From Ornithinimicrobium tianjinense (GTDB lineage: Bacteria; Actinomycetota; Actinomycetes; Actinomycetales; Dermatophilaceae): a stretch of 64,000 bases of DNA. This document shows positions 1 through 10,578 of this stretch, in pieces. The notes beneath the pieces are model-generated. The model had not been told where the DNA came from and did no database searches. It worked only from the letters and a program-made list of their open reading frames with translations. The DNA lies in assembly GCF_014636495.1 (NCBI RefSeq), contig NZ_BMEM01000001.1:62001-126000 (forward strand), in the 5' to 3' direction. Positions within the stretch are counted from its first letter, which is position 1. Every line of letters begins with the position of its first letter. The position numbers and the translations under genes were made by a program.

Positions 1-64
1 CGTCTGGGGCACAATCGCCTCCTACGCCCGCGGCGCCCGCCCGGCGGCGACGAGGAGGTATGCC

Positions 65-898
65 GTGACGCTCGCCCTCGTGGTCGCACTGCTCGCCGGG
101 CTGTCGACGGTGCTCGGCGGCTGGCTGGGGACGCGGCAGGAGCTCCTGCGGCGCCAGGTGCTGGCCGCCGCGCTGGCCTTCGCCGCCGGGCTGATGATCG
201 CGATCTCGGTGGTCGAGATCGCCCCGCAGTCGGCCATCGCGCTGCGCGAGGTGGTCGGCCCGACGCGCAGCCTCCTCTGGGTCGGCGCCGTGATGGTGGT
301 CGGCTGGCTGCTCGTGGTCCTGATCGACCTCGTGATCCCGCACGACGTCAACCCCTCCGAGATCGAGGGCGACGAGGGCCACCTCCACCGCGGGCACGAC
401 CACGGGCTGCCGTTCGTCCCGGGGGTCGACGACGAGGACCGGGGGCTGCTCCGCAGCGGCATGCTGCTCGCCGCCGTGGTGGGGCTGCACAACCTGCCCG
501 AGGGCCTGGCGACCTTCATGTCCACGCTGCAGGACCCCACCGCCGGCATCACCCTCGCGGTCGCGATCGCCATCCACAACGTCCCCGAGGGCGTCGCCGT
601 CGCGGCGCCGATCTTCGCCGCGACGGCCAGCCGGGCCCGGGCGCTGACGTGGGCCACGCTCTCCGGCCTGGCGGAGCCGGTCGGCGCCGTCGTCGGCTAC
701 CTGCTGCTCCGGGCGATCCTGCCCGAGGAGTGGCTGATCCTCTCCCTCACCCTCGTCGCCGGGATGATGCTGGCGGTGAGCTTCAAGGAGCTCCTCCCGG
801 CAGCGCGGCGCTACGAGACGCACTACTCCCAGTCGCTCGTCGGCTTCTTCCTCGGCGCCGTCGTGATGGTGCTGTCGCTGGTGCTCCTCACCCTCTGA
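65..898 (+). CDS. ZIP-family divalent metal transporter (ZupT-like)
   Basis: A 277-residue polytopic membrane protein of the ZIP family, which moves Zn2+ and related divalent metals into the cytoplasm. It has about eight hydrophobic segments. The two family-defining metal sites are visible as HNLPEG (about residue 145) and HNVPEG (about residue 175), and a histidine-rich cytoplasmic loop (HLHRGHDH, about residue 113) precedes them as in other ZIP proteins. The GTG start at 65 is chosen because a GAGGAGG ribosome-binding site lies 8-14 bases upstream. Substrate cannot be told from sequence; ZupT homologues are broad. The first 64 bases of the window hold no other recognisable gene. The gene looks monocistronic, with clpB's operator region beginning 20 bases after its stop. 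Confidence 0.9.
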   Translation: MTLALVVALLAGLSTVLGGWLGTRQELLRRQVLAAALAFAAGLMIAISVVEIAPQSAIALREVVGPTRSLLWVGAVMVVGWLLVVLIDLVIPHDVNPSEIEGDEGHLHRGHDHGLPFVPGVDDEDRGLLRSGMLLAAVVGLHNLPEGLATFMSTLQDPTAGITLAVAIAIHNVPEGVAVAAPIFAATASRARALTWATLSGLAEPVGAVVGYLLLRAILPEEWLILSLTLVAGMMLAVSFKELLPAARRYETHYSQSLVGFFLGAVVMVLSLVLLTL

Positions 899-917
899 CG
901 TCGGTGTAGCGATCTCG

Positions 918-942
918 AAGTTGAGCGGAATAGGCTCAACTT
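918..942 (+). promoter_or_regulatory. HAIR-type HspR operator upstream of clpB
   Basis: A perfect 8-base inverted repeat (AAGTTGAG / CTCAACTT) separated by 9 bases. Read as GTTGAGC-N7-GCTCAAC it fits the spacing and core of the HAIR element (CTTGAGT-N7-ACTCAAG) bound by the repressor HspR in Streptomyces and mycobacteria. It lies 58-82 bases before clpB, the classic HspR target. That HspR binds here is inference; no hspR gene is in the window. Confidence 0.75.
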
Positions 943-999
943 TGATCGGGTTGGACCTGACAGACTGACACCGTCACGACATACCCGAAGGGGAGACGT

Positions 1000-3558
<2,559 letters not shown>

Positions 3559-3570
3559 GCGCCATTAGTT

Positions 3571-3607
3571 CACCGCGGGCCGGGGCGCAATGCCCCGGCC
3601 TGCGGTG
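3571..3607 (+). terminator. Hairpin terminator after clpB
   Basis: GC-rich inverted repeat with a CCGGGGC / GCCCCGG core around a GCAAT loop, extended by CACCGC / GCGGTG. It lies 12 bases after the clpB stop and before the Pho box of pstS. There is no clear T-run, as is usual in high-GC actinobacteria. Confidence 0.7.
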
Positions 3608-3627
3608 TCTCCGGAGATTCGCGCGCA

Positions 3628-3645
3628 GTTCACCAGTGGTTCACC
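3628..3645 (+). promoter_or_regulatory. PHO box (PhoP operator) upstream of pstS
   Basis: Two exact GTTCACC direct repeats at 3628-3634 and 3639-3645, an 11-base period. This is the actinobacterial PhoP-binding direct repeat unit. A third GTTCACC lies at about 3763-3769, just before the pstS start, and another at about 3568. Position before pstSCAB supports phosphate-starvation control by PhoR-PhoP; binding itself is inferred. Confidence 0.85.
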
Positions 3646-3771
3646 TTCGACGCCATTTCGGGTCACGTCCTCTCCCTACCTTCACTGACGTCGGCCGCAG
3701 CGCCGACGTCACGCCCGACGGATGAGCCGGGGCGTGCCCGACGTGTTACCCCGCTCAGAGAGGTTCACCCC

Positions 3772-4917
3772 GTGAAGCTTCACCGCTTTGGTTCTGCCGC
3801 CGCCGTCGTCCTGGCGTCCGGCCTCGTCCTGACCGCCTGTGGCAACGACGACCCGACGGCCACCACCGAGGAGACCTCCTCCGAGGCCGACAACAACGCC
3901 GCCGAGACCGAGGCCGCGACCTCCGAGGAGGCTGCCGCTGCGCTCTCCGGCGACATCAAGGCCGCCGGCGCGTCCTCGCAGGAGTCCGCGATGAGCGCCT
4001 GGATCGCCGGCTACCAGGGCGTGCAGGCCGACGTCACCGTCGCCTACGACCCGATCGGCTCCGGCGGCGGCCGTGAGAACCTCATCGCCGGCGCCGTGGA
4101 CTTCGCCGGCTCCGACGCCTACCTGGACGAGGAGGAGCGCGAGGCCGTCAAGGACGTCTGCGGCGACGATGGCGCGATCCACATCCCCGTCTACATCTCC
4201 CCGGTCGCCATCCCCTACAACCTCGAGGGTGTCGACACGCTCAACCTGCGTCCCGAGGTCCTCGCCCAGATCTTCGACCAGAAGATCACGAAGTGGAACG
4301 ACCCGGCCATCGTCGCGGACAACCCCGACGTCGAGCTGCCCGATCTGGACATCACTGTCGTCAACCGCGCCGACGAGTCCGGCACCACCGAGAACTTCAT
4401 GGAGTACCTCTCGGCCGCGGCTCCCGAGCAGTGGACCTACGAGGCCGACAAGGCGTGGCCGGTCGCGGGTGGCGAGGCCGCCCCGCAGACCACCGGTGTC
4501 ATCGACGTCGTGACGAGCACCCCGGGTGCCATCGGCTACGCCGACGCCTCTGCCGTCACCGGCACCGCCGCCTCCATCGGGGTCGGCGAGGAGTTCGTCG
4601 AGTTCTCCCCGGAGGCCGCGGCCAAGGTCGTCGACGCCTCGTCGCCGGCCGACACCGGCATCGAGGGCGACCTCGCCCTGGACCTGGCCCGCGACACCAC
4701 CGAGTCGGGCGCCTACCCGATCGTCCTGGTCTCCTACCACATCGCCTGCACCTCCTACGACGACGCCGAGCGCGCGAACCTCGTCAAGGACTTCCTGCAC
4801 TACGTCGTCTCCGAGGACGGCCAGGCGGCCGCCTCCGAGGCCGCCGGCTCGGCTCCCCTCTCCGCGGAGCTCAGCGCCAAGGCCGACGCCCTGATCGACA
4901 CCATCCAGGGTGGCTGA
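3772..4917 (+). CDS. pstS: Phosphate ABC transporter, substrate-binding lipoprotein PstS
   Basis: 381 residues. A lipoprotein signal peptide with lipobox LTAC puts the mature N-terminus at Cys23, followed by a Thr/Glu-rich tether. The rest is a PstS-type periplasmic-binding fold: the phosphate-binding loops are visible as AAGASSQES (about 63), a glycine-rich GSGGGRENL (about 99), GSDAY and DESGTTENF (about 201). It captures inorganic phosphate outside the membrane and hands it to PstC-PstA. GTG start at 3772 with AGAGAGG upstream. First gene of pstSCAB, directly under the Pho box. The hairpin that follows probably keeps pstS expression above that of the membrane components. Confidence 0.96.
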   Translation: MKLHRFGSAAAVVLASGLVLTACGNDDPTATTEETSSEADNNAAETEAATSEEAAAALSGDIKAAGASSQESAMSAWIAGYQGVQADVTVAYDPIGSGGGRENLIAGAVDFAGSDAYLDEEEREAVKDVCGDDGAIHIPVYISPVAIPYNLEGVDTLNLRPEVLAQIFDQKITKWNDPAIVADNPDVELPDLDITVVNRADESGTTENFMEYLSAAAPEQWTYEADKAWPVAGGEAAPQTTGVIDVVTSTPGAIGYADASAVTGTAASIGVGEEFVEFSPEAAAKVVDASSPADTGIEGDLALDLARDTTESGAYPIVLVSYHIACTSYDDAERANLVKDFLHYVVSEDGQAAASEAAGSAPLSAELSAKADALIDTIQGG

Positions 4918-4943
4918 CGCTCCACGCGACGCGTGACACCATG

Positions 4944-4980
4944 GACCGGCGGTCGTCGACGATGACGACGACCGCCGGTC
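4944..4980 (+). terminator. Intra-operon stem-loop between pstS and pstC
   Basis: Near-perfect 15-base inverted repeat (GACCGGCGGTCGTCG and its complement) around a 7-base loop, in the 103-base gap between pstS and pstC. Such a structure usually gives partial termination or protects the 3' end of the pstS message, so that the binding protein is made in excess. Function is inferred from position. Confidence 0.7.
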
Positions 4981-5020
4981 ACGTCATACCCGACCTCCCC
5001 CCTTGCTCCGAAGGAAGCCC

Positions 5021-5965
5021 ATGAACGACTCGGTAGCCACCGAGCAGCGACCCGCACGCACCAAGCCCGTCCGTCGGGTGGGTGACATCGTCTTCGGGGG
5101 CGCGTCTCTCGGGTCGGCCGTGCTCATCCTGCTCACGCTCGTCGGCGTGGCCGTCTTCCTGGTCATCAAGGCGATGCCGGCGCTCACCGCCGATCCCGCC
5201 GAGATCAGCGGTGGGAAGGGCTTCTTCTCGTACGTCTGGCCGCTGGTGTTCGGCACGGTGGTCTGCTCGCTCATCGCCATGGTGCTCGCGACCCCGGTCG
5301 CCGTCGGCATCGCGCTGTTCGTCTCCCACTACTCCCCTCGACGGCTGGGCGCGGGGATCGGCTTCGTGATCGACCTGCTGGCCGCCGTCCCCTCCGTCGT
5401 CTTCGGCATGTGGGGTATGGCGGTCTTCGCGCCGAAGCTCTTCCCCCTCTACGGCTGGCTGGAGGACAACCTCGGCTTCATCCCCCTCTTCGGTGAGGCC
5501 TCGGCCTCGGGGCGGACGATCCTGACCGCCTCGATCGTGCTCGCGGTGATGATCCTGCCGATCATCACCTCGGTCTCGCGCGAGGTCTTCCTGCAGACGC
5601 CGCGGCTGCACGAGGAGGCGGCCCTCGCCCTCGGTGCCACCCGGTGGGAGATGATCCGCACCGCCGTCCTGCCCTTCGGGATGCCGGGCGTCGTCGGCGG
5701 CACCATGCTGGGTCTGGGCAGGGCGCTCGGGGAGACGATGGCTGTCGCGATCATCCTCTCGCCCAACGTCTTCACCTGGAACTTCATCGGCTCGGGCAAC
5801 CAGACCATCCCGGCCGAGATCGCGCTCCACTTCCCCGAGGCGTCCGGCCTGCGGCTGGCCGAGCTGATCGCCGCCGGGCTCGTCCTCTTCGTGATCACCC
5901 TGGCCGTCAACCTCTTCGCGCGGTGGATCGTCGACCGTCGCGCCGAGTTCTCCGGAGCCAACTGA
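5021..5965 (+). CDS. pstC: Phosphate ABC transporter permease PstC
   Basis: 314 residues, six predicted membrane helices, with the binding-protein-dependent permease (EAA) loop [14 protein letters not shown] near residue 200 that contacts PstB. ATG at 5021 is preferred over an upstream in-frame TTG (5003), because GAAGGA sits 6 bases before it and the longer N-terminus would overlap that site. PstC pairs with PstA to form the phosphate channel. Its stop overlaps the pstA start (TGATG), so the two subunits are probably made in equal amounts by coupled translation. Confidence 0.95.
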   Translation: MNDSVATEQRPARTKPVRRVGDIVFGGASLGSAVLILLTLVGVAVFLVIKAMPALTADPAEISGGKGFFSYVWPLVFGTVVCSLIAMVLATPVAVGIALFVSHYSPRRLGAGIGFVIDLLAAVPSVVFGMWGMAVFAPKLFPLYGWLEDNLGFIPLFGEASASGRTILTASIVLAVMILPIITSVSREVFLQTPRLHEEAALALGATRWEMIRTAVLPFGMPGVVGGTMLGLGRALGETMAVAIILSPNVFTWNFIGSGNQTIPAEIALHFPEASGLRLAELIAAGLVLFVITLAVNLFARWIVDRRAEFSGAN

Positions 5966-7113
5966 TGAGCATCCAGACCGACCCGCACCAGGGCGACATC
6001 CACCACGCCCGGTTGGACGACTACAGCGGCGTGGTGCCCTCCCCGGTCCGGCCCACCACCGGCCGCCCGGCGCAGCTCCTCGGCCTGGGGGCCCTGGCCC
6101 TCGCGGTCGTGGGCTGGCAGATCTTCGACCTGCACCTCGGAGCGGCGCTCGCTGGCGCCTTCGTCCTCTACCTGGTCGCGGTCTACCTCGTGTACCGCTC
6201 GCTCGGCGGCCCTCGCGTGGCCGTCGACCAGCTGATGCGGGCGCTGGTCTACTTCGCCTTCGTCTGCGCCGTCCTGCCGCTGATCTCGCTGCTGTGGACC
6301 GTCCTGGCGGAGGGCGCCGCCAAGATCGTCTCGCCGGCCTTCCTCACCCAGACCATGAACGGCGTCACGGGCCTGCACGACCAGGCCTACGTGGAGGGCA
6401 CCGGACCGTTCATCGGCGGCGCCTACCACGCCATCATCGGCACGCTCATCGTGACCGGCCTGGCGACACTCATCTCCGTCCCGATCGGCATGTTCACCGC
6501 CATCTACCTCGTCGAGTACGGCAACAAGGGCCGGCTGGCCCGCTGGATCCGGTTCTTCGTCGACGTGATGACCGGCATCCCCTCCATCGTGGCAGGCCTC
6601 TTCGCGTTCGCGCTGTTCAGCCAGATCTTCGGGATCCGCGACGCCAAGATGGGCCTGGCGGGCGCGGTCGCGCTGGCGGTCCTGATGATCCCCACGGTCG
6701 TCCGCAACAGCGAGGAGATGCTCCGCATCGTGCCCAACGAGCTGCGCGAGGCCGCGCTGGCGCTCGGGGTGCCGAAGTGGCGCACCGTCGTCAAGGTGGT
6801 CCTCCCGACCGCCGCCTCGGGCCTGGCCTCCGGGATCACGCTGGCGATCGCGCGCGTCATCGGCGAGACGGCGCCGCTGCTGGTCGCCATCGGCTACGCG
6901 CGGGGCCTGAACTGGAACGCCTTCGAGAACGCCATGACCACGCTCGCCGTCTACGCCTACTCGATGTTCACCAAGCCGCTCAGCCCGGCGGTGCGCGAGC
7001 CCAGCCTCGAGCGCGCGTGGGCGGCTGCGCTCATGCTCGTCCTGATCGTCGTGGCGCTCAACCTGCTCGCGCGCCTCATTGCCAAGATGTTCGCGCCGAA
7101 GACCGGCCGCTGA
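5965..7113 (+). CDS. pstA: Phosphate ABC transporter permease PstA
   Basis: 382 residues, longer than typical PstA (about 300) because of an N-terminal extension of about 80 residues that begins with a soluble, Asp/His-rich stretch and adds extra membrane helices. The core permease domain carries the EAA loop [14 protein letters not shown] (about 263). Start ATG at 5965 overlaps the pstC stop; the frame is open upstream but that part is inside pstC. Forms the transmembrane phosphate channel with PstC and is energised by PstB. The extended N-terminus is common in actinobacterial PstA. Confidence 0.94.
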   Translation: MSIQTDPHQGDIHHARLDDYSGVVPSPVRPTTGRPAQLLGLGALALAVVGWQIFDLHLGAALAGAFVLYLVAVYLVYRSLGGPRVAVDQLMRALVYFAFVCAVLPLISLLWTVLAEGAAKIVSPAFLTQTMNGVTGLHDQAYVEGTGPFIGGAYHAIIGTLIVTGLATLISVPIGMFTAIYLVEYGNKGRLARWIRFFVDVMTGIPSIVAGLFAFALFSQIFGIRDAKMGLAGAVALAVLMIPTVVRNSEEMLRIVPNELREAALALGVPKWRTVVKVVLPTAASGLASGITLAIARVIGETAPLLVAIGYARGLNWNAFENAMTTLAVYAYSMFTKPLSPAVREPSLERAWAAALMLVLIVVALNLLARLIAKMFAPKTGR

Positions 7114-7148
7114 CCGCTCGACCTCTCCAAGAAAGAGACGCACACACG

Positions 7149-7928
7149 ATGTCCAAGCGAATCGACGTCAAGGACCTTGACATCTTCTACGGCAACTTCC
7201 AGGCCGTGAAGGGCGTCAGCATGTCGATCGAGCCCCGGTCGGTCACCGCGTTCATCGGCCCGTCGGGCTGCGGCAAGTCGACCTTCCTGCGCACCCTCAA
7301 CCGCATGCACGAGGTCATCCCCGGTGCGCGCGTCGAGGGTGAGGTGCTCATCGACGGGCAGAACCTCTACGGCAAGGACGTCGACCCGGTCGACGTGCGC
7401 CGCCAGGTCGGCATGGTCTTCCAGCGCCCCAACCCCTTCCCGACGATGTCCATCAAGGAGAACGTCCTCGCGGGTGTCCGGCTCAACTCCAAGCGCCTGT
7501 CCTCCAAGGCCGGCGACGAGCTCGCCGAGAAGGCCCTGCGCGGCGCCAACCTGTGGAACGAGGTCAAGGACCGCCTCGACAAGCCCGGCTCCGGCCTCTC
7601 CGGCGGTCAGCAGCAGCGCCTGTGCATCGCCCGGGCGATCGCGATCCAGCCCGAGGTCATCCTCATGGACGAGCCCTGTTCGGCCCTCGACCCGATCTCG
7701 ACCCTGGCCATCGAGGACCTCATCAACGACCTGAAGACCGACTACACCGTCGTGATCGTCACCCACAACATGCAGCAGGCCGCGCGCGTCTCCGACAAGA
7801 CCGGCTTCTTCAACCTCGAGGCCACCGGCAAGCCGGGCGAGCTCGTCGAGTACGACACCACCCAGACGATCTTCAACAACCCGGCCAAGAAGGCCACCGA
7901 GGACTACATCTCCGGCCGCTTCGGCTGA
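7149..7928 (+). CDS. pstB: Phosphate ABC transporter ATPase PstB
   Basis: 259 residues, the standard length. ABC ATPase motifs are complete: Walker [10 protein letters not shown] (about 38), Q-loop VFQRPNPFP (typical of PstB), signature LSGGQQQR (about 151), Walker B VILMDEP, and the switch histidine in VTHNM. It hydrolyses ATP at the cytoplasmic face to drive phosphate import through PstCA. ATG at 7149 follows AAGAAAGAG. It closes the operon; no phoU follows it, and instead a tandem palindromic repeat ends the transcription unit. Confidence 0.97.
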   Translation: MSKRIDVKDLDIFYGNFQAVKGVSMSIEPRSVTAFIGPSGCGKSTFLRTLNRMHEVIPGARVEGEVLIDGQNLYGKDVDPVDVRRQVGMVFQRPNPFPTMSIKENVLAGVRLNSKRLSSKAGDELAEKALRGANLWNEVKDRLDKPGSGLSGGQQQRLCIARAIAIQPEVILMDEPCSALDPISTLAIEDLINDLKTDYTVVIVTHNMQQAARVSDKTGFFNLEATGKPGELVEYDTTQTIFNNPAKKATEDYISGRFG

Positions 7929-7940
7929 TCCGCATCCCGG

Positions 7941-8037
7941 GGCGTGCCGGAGCCACTCACCTGAGTGGGACCTGCCCGGCATACCCGCGAGCGGCGTGCC
8001 GAAGCCACTCACCGGAGTGGGACCTGCCCGGCACCCG
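7941..8037. repeat. Two tandem copies of a ~45-bp palindromic (REP-like) unit
   Basis: Unit 1 (7941-7987) and unit 2 (7993-8037) start 52 bases apart and are nearly identical. Each has an inner palindrome (CCACTCACCTGAGTGG at 7953-7968, CCACTCACCGGAGTGG at 8005-8020), followed by GACCTGCCCGGCA. In unit 1 the flanks TGCCGG / CCGGCA also pair. The array fills the gap between pstB and the LprG-like gene and could act as a terminator or be a dispersed repetitive element; I see no third copy in the window. Confidence 0.75.
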
Positions 8038-8084
8038 TGGTCCGGCGCGCGCCGGGGCGGCCGGAGCGGCGGCATACTGACCAC

Positions 8085-8795
8085 ATGAGTCGTCGCTCGC
8101 GGTCCGTGGTCGCCCTCGCACTGGGTGCGAGCCTCGCCCTGGCTGCGTGCAGCGACGGAGAGGACGACACCACGACGACGAGCGCGCCTACCGCCGCGGA
8201 CCGGCTGGCCCAGGCGCACGACGTGCTCGTCGATGCCGGTACCGTGCACCTCGCCATGACCGGGACAGAGCTCCCGGAGGACGAGAACAGCTACATCATC
8301 AGTGCCGTCGGCGACGGGACGATGGAGCCGCCCGCGTTCACCGGCACGATCACCGCCAAGCTCGCGGGGATCCAGGCCGACGTGCCGACGGTCGCCCTCG
8401 ACGGGGACCTGTGGGTCAAGCTGCCGTTCGCGCCGGCCTACGTCAACACCGACCCGGCCACCCTCAACGTGCCCGACCCGGCCACCCTGTTCGACCCGGA
8501 GAGCGGGCTCGTGGGCCTTCTCCCGCAGACGCAGGACCCGCAGTTCGGGGAGCAGGCCCGCGCCGGCGCCGAGGTGGTCCAGGAGGTCACCGGCACGCTG
8601 CCCGGCGAGGCGGTGACCGAGCTGCTCATGGTCGGGGACGCGGCGTCGCCCTTCGACGTGACCTACGGCCTGGTCGAGGAGAGCTGGCAGGTGCGCACGG
8701 TCGAGATCACCGGGCCGTTCTACCCGCCGGCGACGTCGACCTACACGCTGACGCTCGACGCCTACGGCGCGCCGGTCACCGTGACGAAGCCCTGA
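8085..8795 (+). CDS. LprG/LppX-family lipoprotein
   Basis: 236 residues. Signal peptide with lipobox LAAC (Cys at about residue 22), then a Thr-rich tether and an LppX/LprAFG-type domain, a half-barrel with a hydrophobic pocket that binds acylated lipids in mycobacterial LprG. Start ATG at 8085. The next gene begins 1 base after its stop and is a 14-helix MFS exporter resembling P55. The same lipoprotein-plus-transporter pair in mycobacteria (lprG-Rv1410c) moves triacylglycerides and lipoglycans toward the outer envelope. By analogy this protein should extract or carry lipids delivered by the transporter; the lipid in this organism is unknown. Confidence 0.8.
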   Translation: MSRRSRSVVALALGASLALAACSDGEDDTTTTSAPTAADRLAQAHDVLVDAGTVHLAMTGTELPEDENSYIISAVGDGTMEPPAFTGTITAKLAGIQADVPTVALDGDLWVKLPFAPAYVNTDPATLNVPDPATLFDPESGLVGLLPQTQDPQFGEQARAGAEVVQEVTGTLPGEAVTELLMVGDAASPFDVTYGLVEESWQVRTVEITGPFYPPATSTYTLTLDAYGAPVTVTKP

Positions 8796-8796
8796 C

Positions 8797-10533
8797 GTGC
8801 TGCGGGGGGCGCACGCGCTGCTGACGGTGGCCGCGCTGGCCGTCGCGCTGGCCGCAGCCGACACCTACGTGGTCGTGCTGGCGCTGACCGACATGATGGC
8901 CGGGGTGGGGGTCGGCATCGAATCCCTGCAGAAGGGGACGCCGATCATCTCCGGCTTCCTGCTCGGCTACGTCGCGGTGCTCCCGCTCATCGGCCGGGTG
9001 TCCGACCTGATGGACCGGCGCCGCATCCTCACCTGGTGCCTGGTGGTCTTCGTGCTCGGCTCGGCGGTCACGGCCGTCGCGGTCGAGCTGCCCGTCATGG
9101 TGGGTGGCCGCCTCCTGCAGGGGCTCGGCGGAGGCGGTCTCGTGCCCGCGACCCTGGCGCTCGTGGCGGACCTGTGGCCCCCCGGCCGCCGAGGTATGCC
9201 GCTCGGCATCGTCGGCGCCGTCCAGGAGCTGGGCTCGGTGCTGGGTCCCCTGCTCGGCGCGCTGGTGCTGGCCGTCGCCGGCTGGCGCGAGATCTTCTGG
9301 CTCAACGTGCTCCTCGGCCTCCTGTGCCTCGGCGCCCTCCACCTCATGACCCGGCGCCCCACCCCCGCCCCACCTCCCACCCCCGCCCCACCTTCCACCC
9401 CCACCGGGCGCGCGGAGTGGTGGCGCCGGGCGACGGCATACCTCGTGGGAATCCTTGCCCTGACCCTGACGGCGCTCACGCTCTGGGCTCCCGAGCTGCT
9501 CACCTCCTCGATCGCGCTCGGTGGACCGTTCGTGCCCTTCGACCCGGCCAGCGGGTCACGGGCGCTGACCCCGATCGGGGCGGTAGCCGCGGGTGCGTGG
9601 CTGCTGCTCGGGGTCCTCACCCTCGGACGCTGGCTGCCGCTCCTGCTGCGCGCCGACCTGCTGGGGGCCACGCTGCTCGCCGTGGCGCTGGGGTCGCTCG
9701 TGCTGACCTTCTCCACCGCGGACCCCGAGTCGGAGGTCCTGGGGCCTTGGGGCGCCTGGCTGCTGCCGGTCGGTGGCCTCGCAGCCCTGGCCTTCCTGCT
9801 GCGGCAGCGGCTGGCGGCCGATCCGCTCATCCCGCACGGCGTGGTCCGCGGTCGCGTCTGGCCGGCGCTGCTTGTCAGCGTGCTCGTCGGCGCGGCGATC
9901 GTCGCGGTGGTGGTCGACGTCCCCCTCCTCTCGCGCCTCACGCAGGGCACCGACGAGACCGACGCGGCGCTGGTGCTGGTCCGGTTCCTCGTCGCCGTGC
10001 CGGTCGGCGCGGTGCTCGGCGGCTGGTTGCTGCGGCGGGTCGGCCCCGCGCTCGTCGCCGCACCCGGCCTCGCGGTCACCGCGGTGTCGGTGCTGGCGAT
10101 GGCCCGCTGGGAGCGTTCGTCGCTCGACGAGCTCGTGGCCACCACCGTTCCGCTCGTCGGAGCCGGCCTCGGTGTCGGCCTGGCGATCGCACCGGTCAAC
10201 GACGCGGCTCTCGCCGACGCCCGCGACGACGGCCACGGCACCGTCAGCTCGCTCGTCGTGGTCGCCAGGATGGTCGGGATGGTCGTGGGCCTGGCGCTCC
10301 TGACCTCCGTCGGGCTGCGACGCTTCCACGACGAGGTCGGCCGGCTCCCCGACCCCACGGACACGGAGGCCCTCCTCGACGCGGCGGTCGTCCAGGTCCA
10401 GACGGTCCTCACCGGTGCCGGGTATGCCGCGGCCCTCGCCGCGGTCCTCGCGCTCGCCCTCGGCCTGCGGCCGGTCGGGCACGGGAGGGCGGTCCGCCAC
10501 GGTCAGGACGACGGGGCTCGCACTCACGCCTAA
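8797..10533 (+). CDS. MFS exporter, P55 (Rv1410)-like
   Basis: 578 residues with about 14 membrane helices, the size and topology of the DHA2/P55 group. The MFS signature loop between helices 2 and 3 reads GRVSDLMDRRRIL (about 66), and the helix-4/5 region has LLQGLGGGGLVPA and a GxxxGPxxGG-like antiporter motif (GSVLGPLLGALV). A proline-rich cytosolic linker (about 188-203) separates the halves. GTG start at 8797, 1 base after the LprG-like stop, indicates translational coupling with that lipoprotein. Mycobacterial P55 works with LprG in lipid export and affects drug tolerance; the same role is inferred here from gene order. Confidence 0.8.
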   Translation: MLRGAHALLTVAALAVALAAADTYVVVLALTDMMAGVGVGIESLQKGTPIISGFLLGYVAVLPLIGRVSDLMDRRRILTWCLVVFVLGSAVTAVAVELPVMVGGRLLQGLGGGGLVPATLALVADLWPPGRRGMPLGIVGAVQELGSVLGPLLGALVLAVAGWREIFWLNVLLGLLCLGALHLMTRRPTPAPPPTPAPPSTPTGRAEWWRRATAYLVGILALTLTALTLWAPELLTSSIALGGPFVPFDPASGSRALTPIGAVAAGAWLLLGVLTLGRWLPLLLRADLLGATLLAVALGSLVLTFSTADPESEVLGPWGAWLLPVGGLAALAFLLRQRLAADPLIPHGVVRGRVWPALLVSVLVGAAIVAVVVDVPLLSRLTQGTDETDAALVLVRFLVAVPVGAVLGGWLLRRVGPALVAAPGLAVTAVSVLAMARWERSSLDELVATTVPLVGAGLGVGLAIAPVNDAALADARDDGHGTVSSLVVVARMVGMVVGLALLTSVGLRRFHDEVGRLPDPTDTEALLDAAVVQVQTVLTGAGYAAALAAVLALALGLRPVGHGRAVRHGQDDGARTHA

Positions 10534-10535
10534 AA

Positions 10536-10549
10536 TCTTGACGTCAAGA
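10536..10549 (+). promoter_or_regulatory. Perfect 14-bp palindrome, MarR-type operator candidate
   Basis: TCTTGACGTCAAGA, fully palindromic and AT-richer than its surroundings, overlapping the end of the P55-like gene and lying 30-43 bases before the next MFS gene. The TTGACNTCAA-like core resembles operators of MarR-family repressors of drug exporters. The cognate regulator is not adjacent. Confidence 0.55.
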
Positions 10550-10578
10550 CACCTGGCACCCTGCGGCTGAGGAGGACG

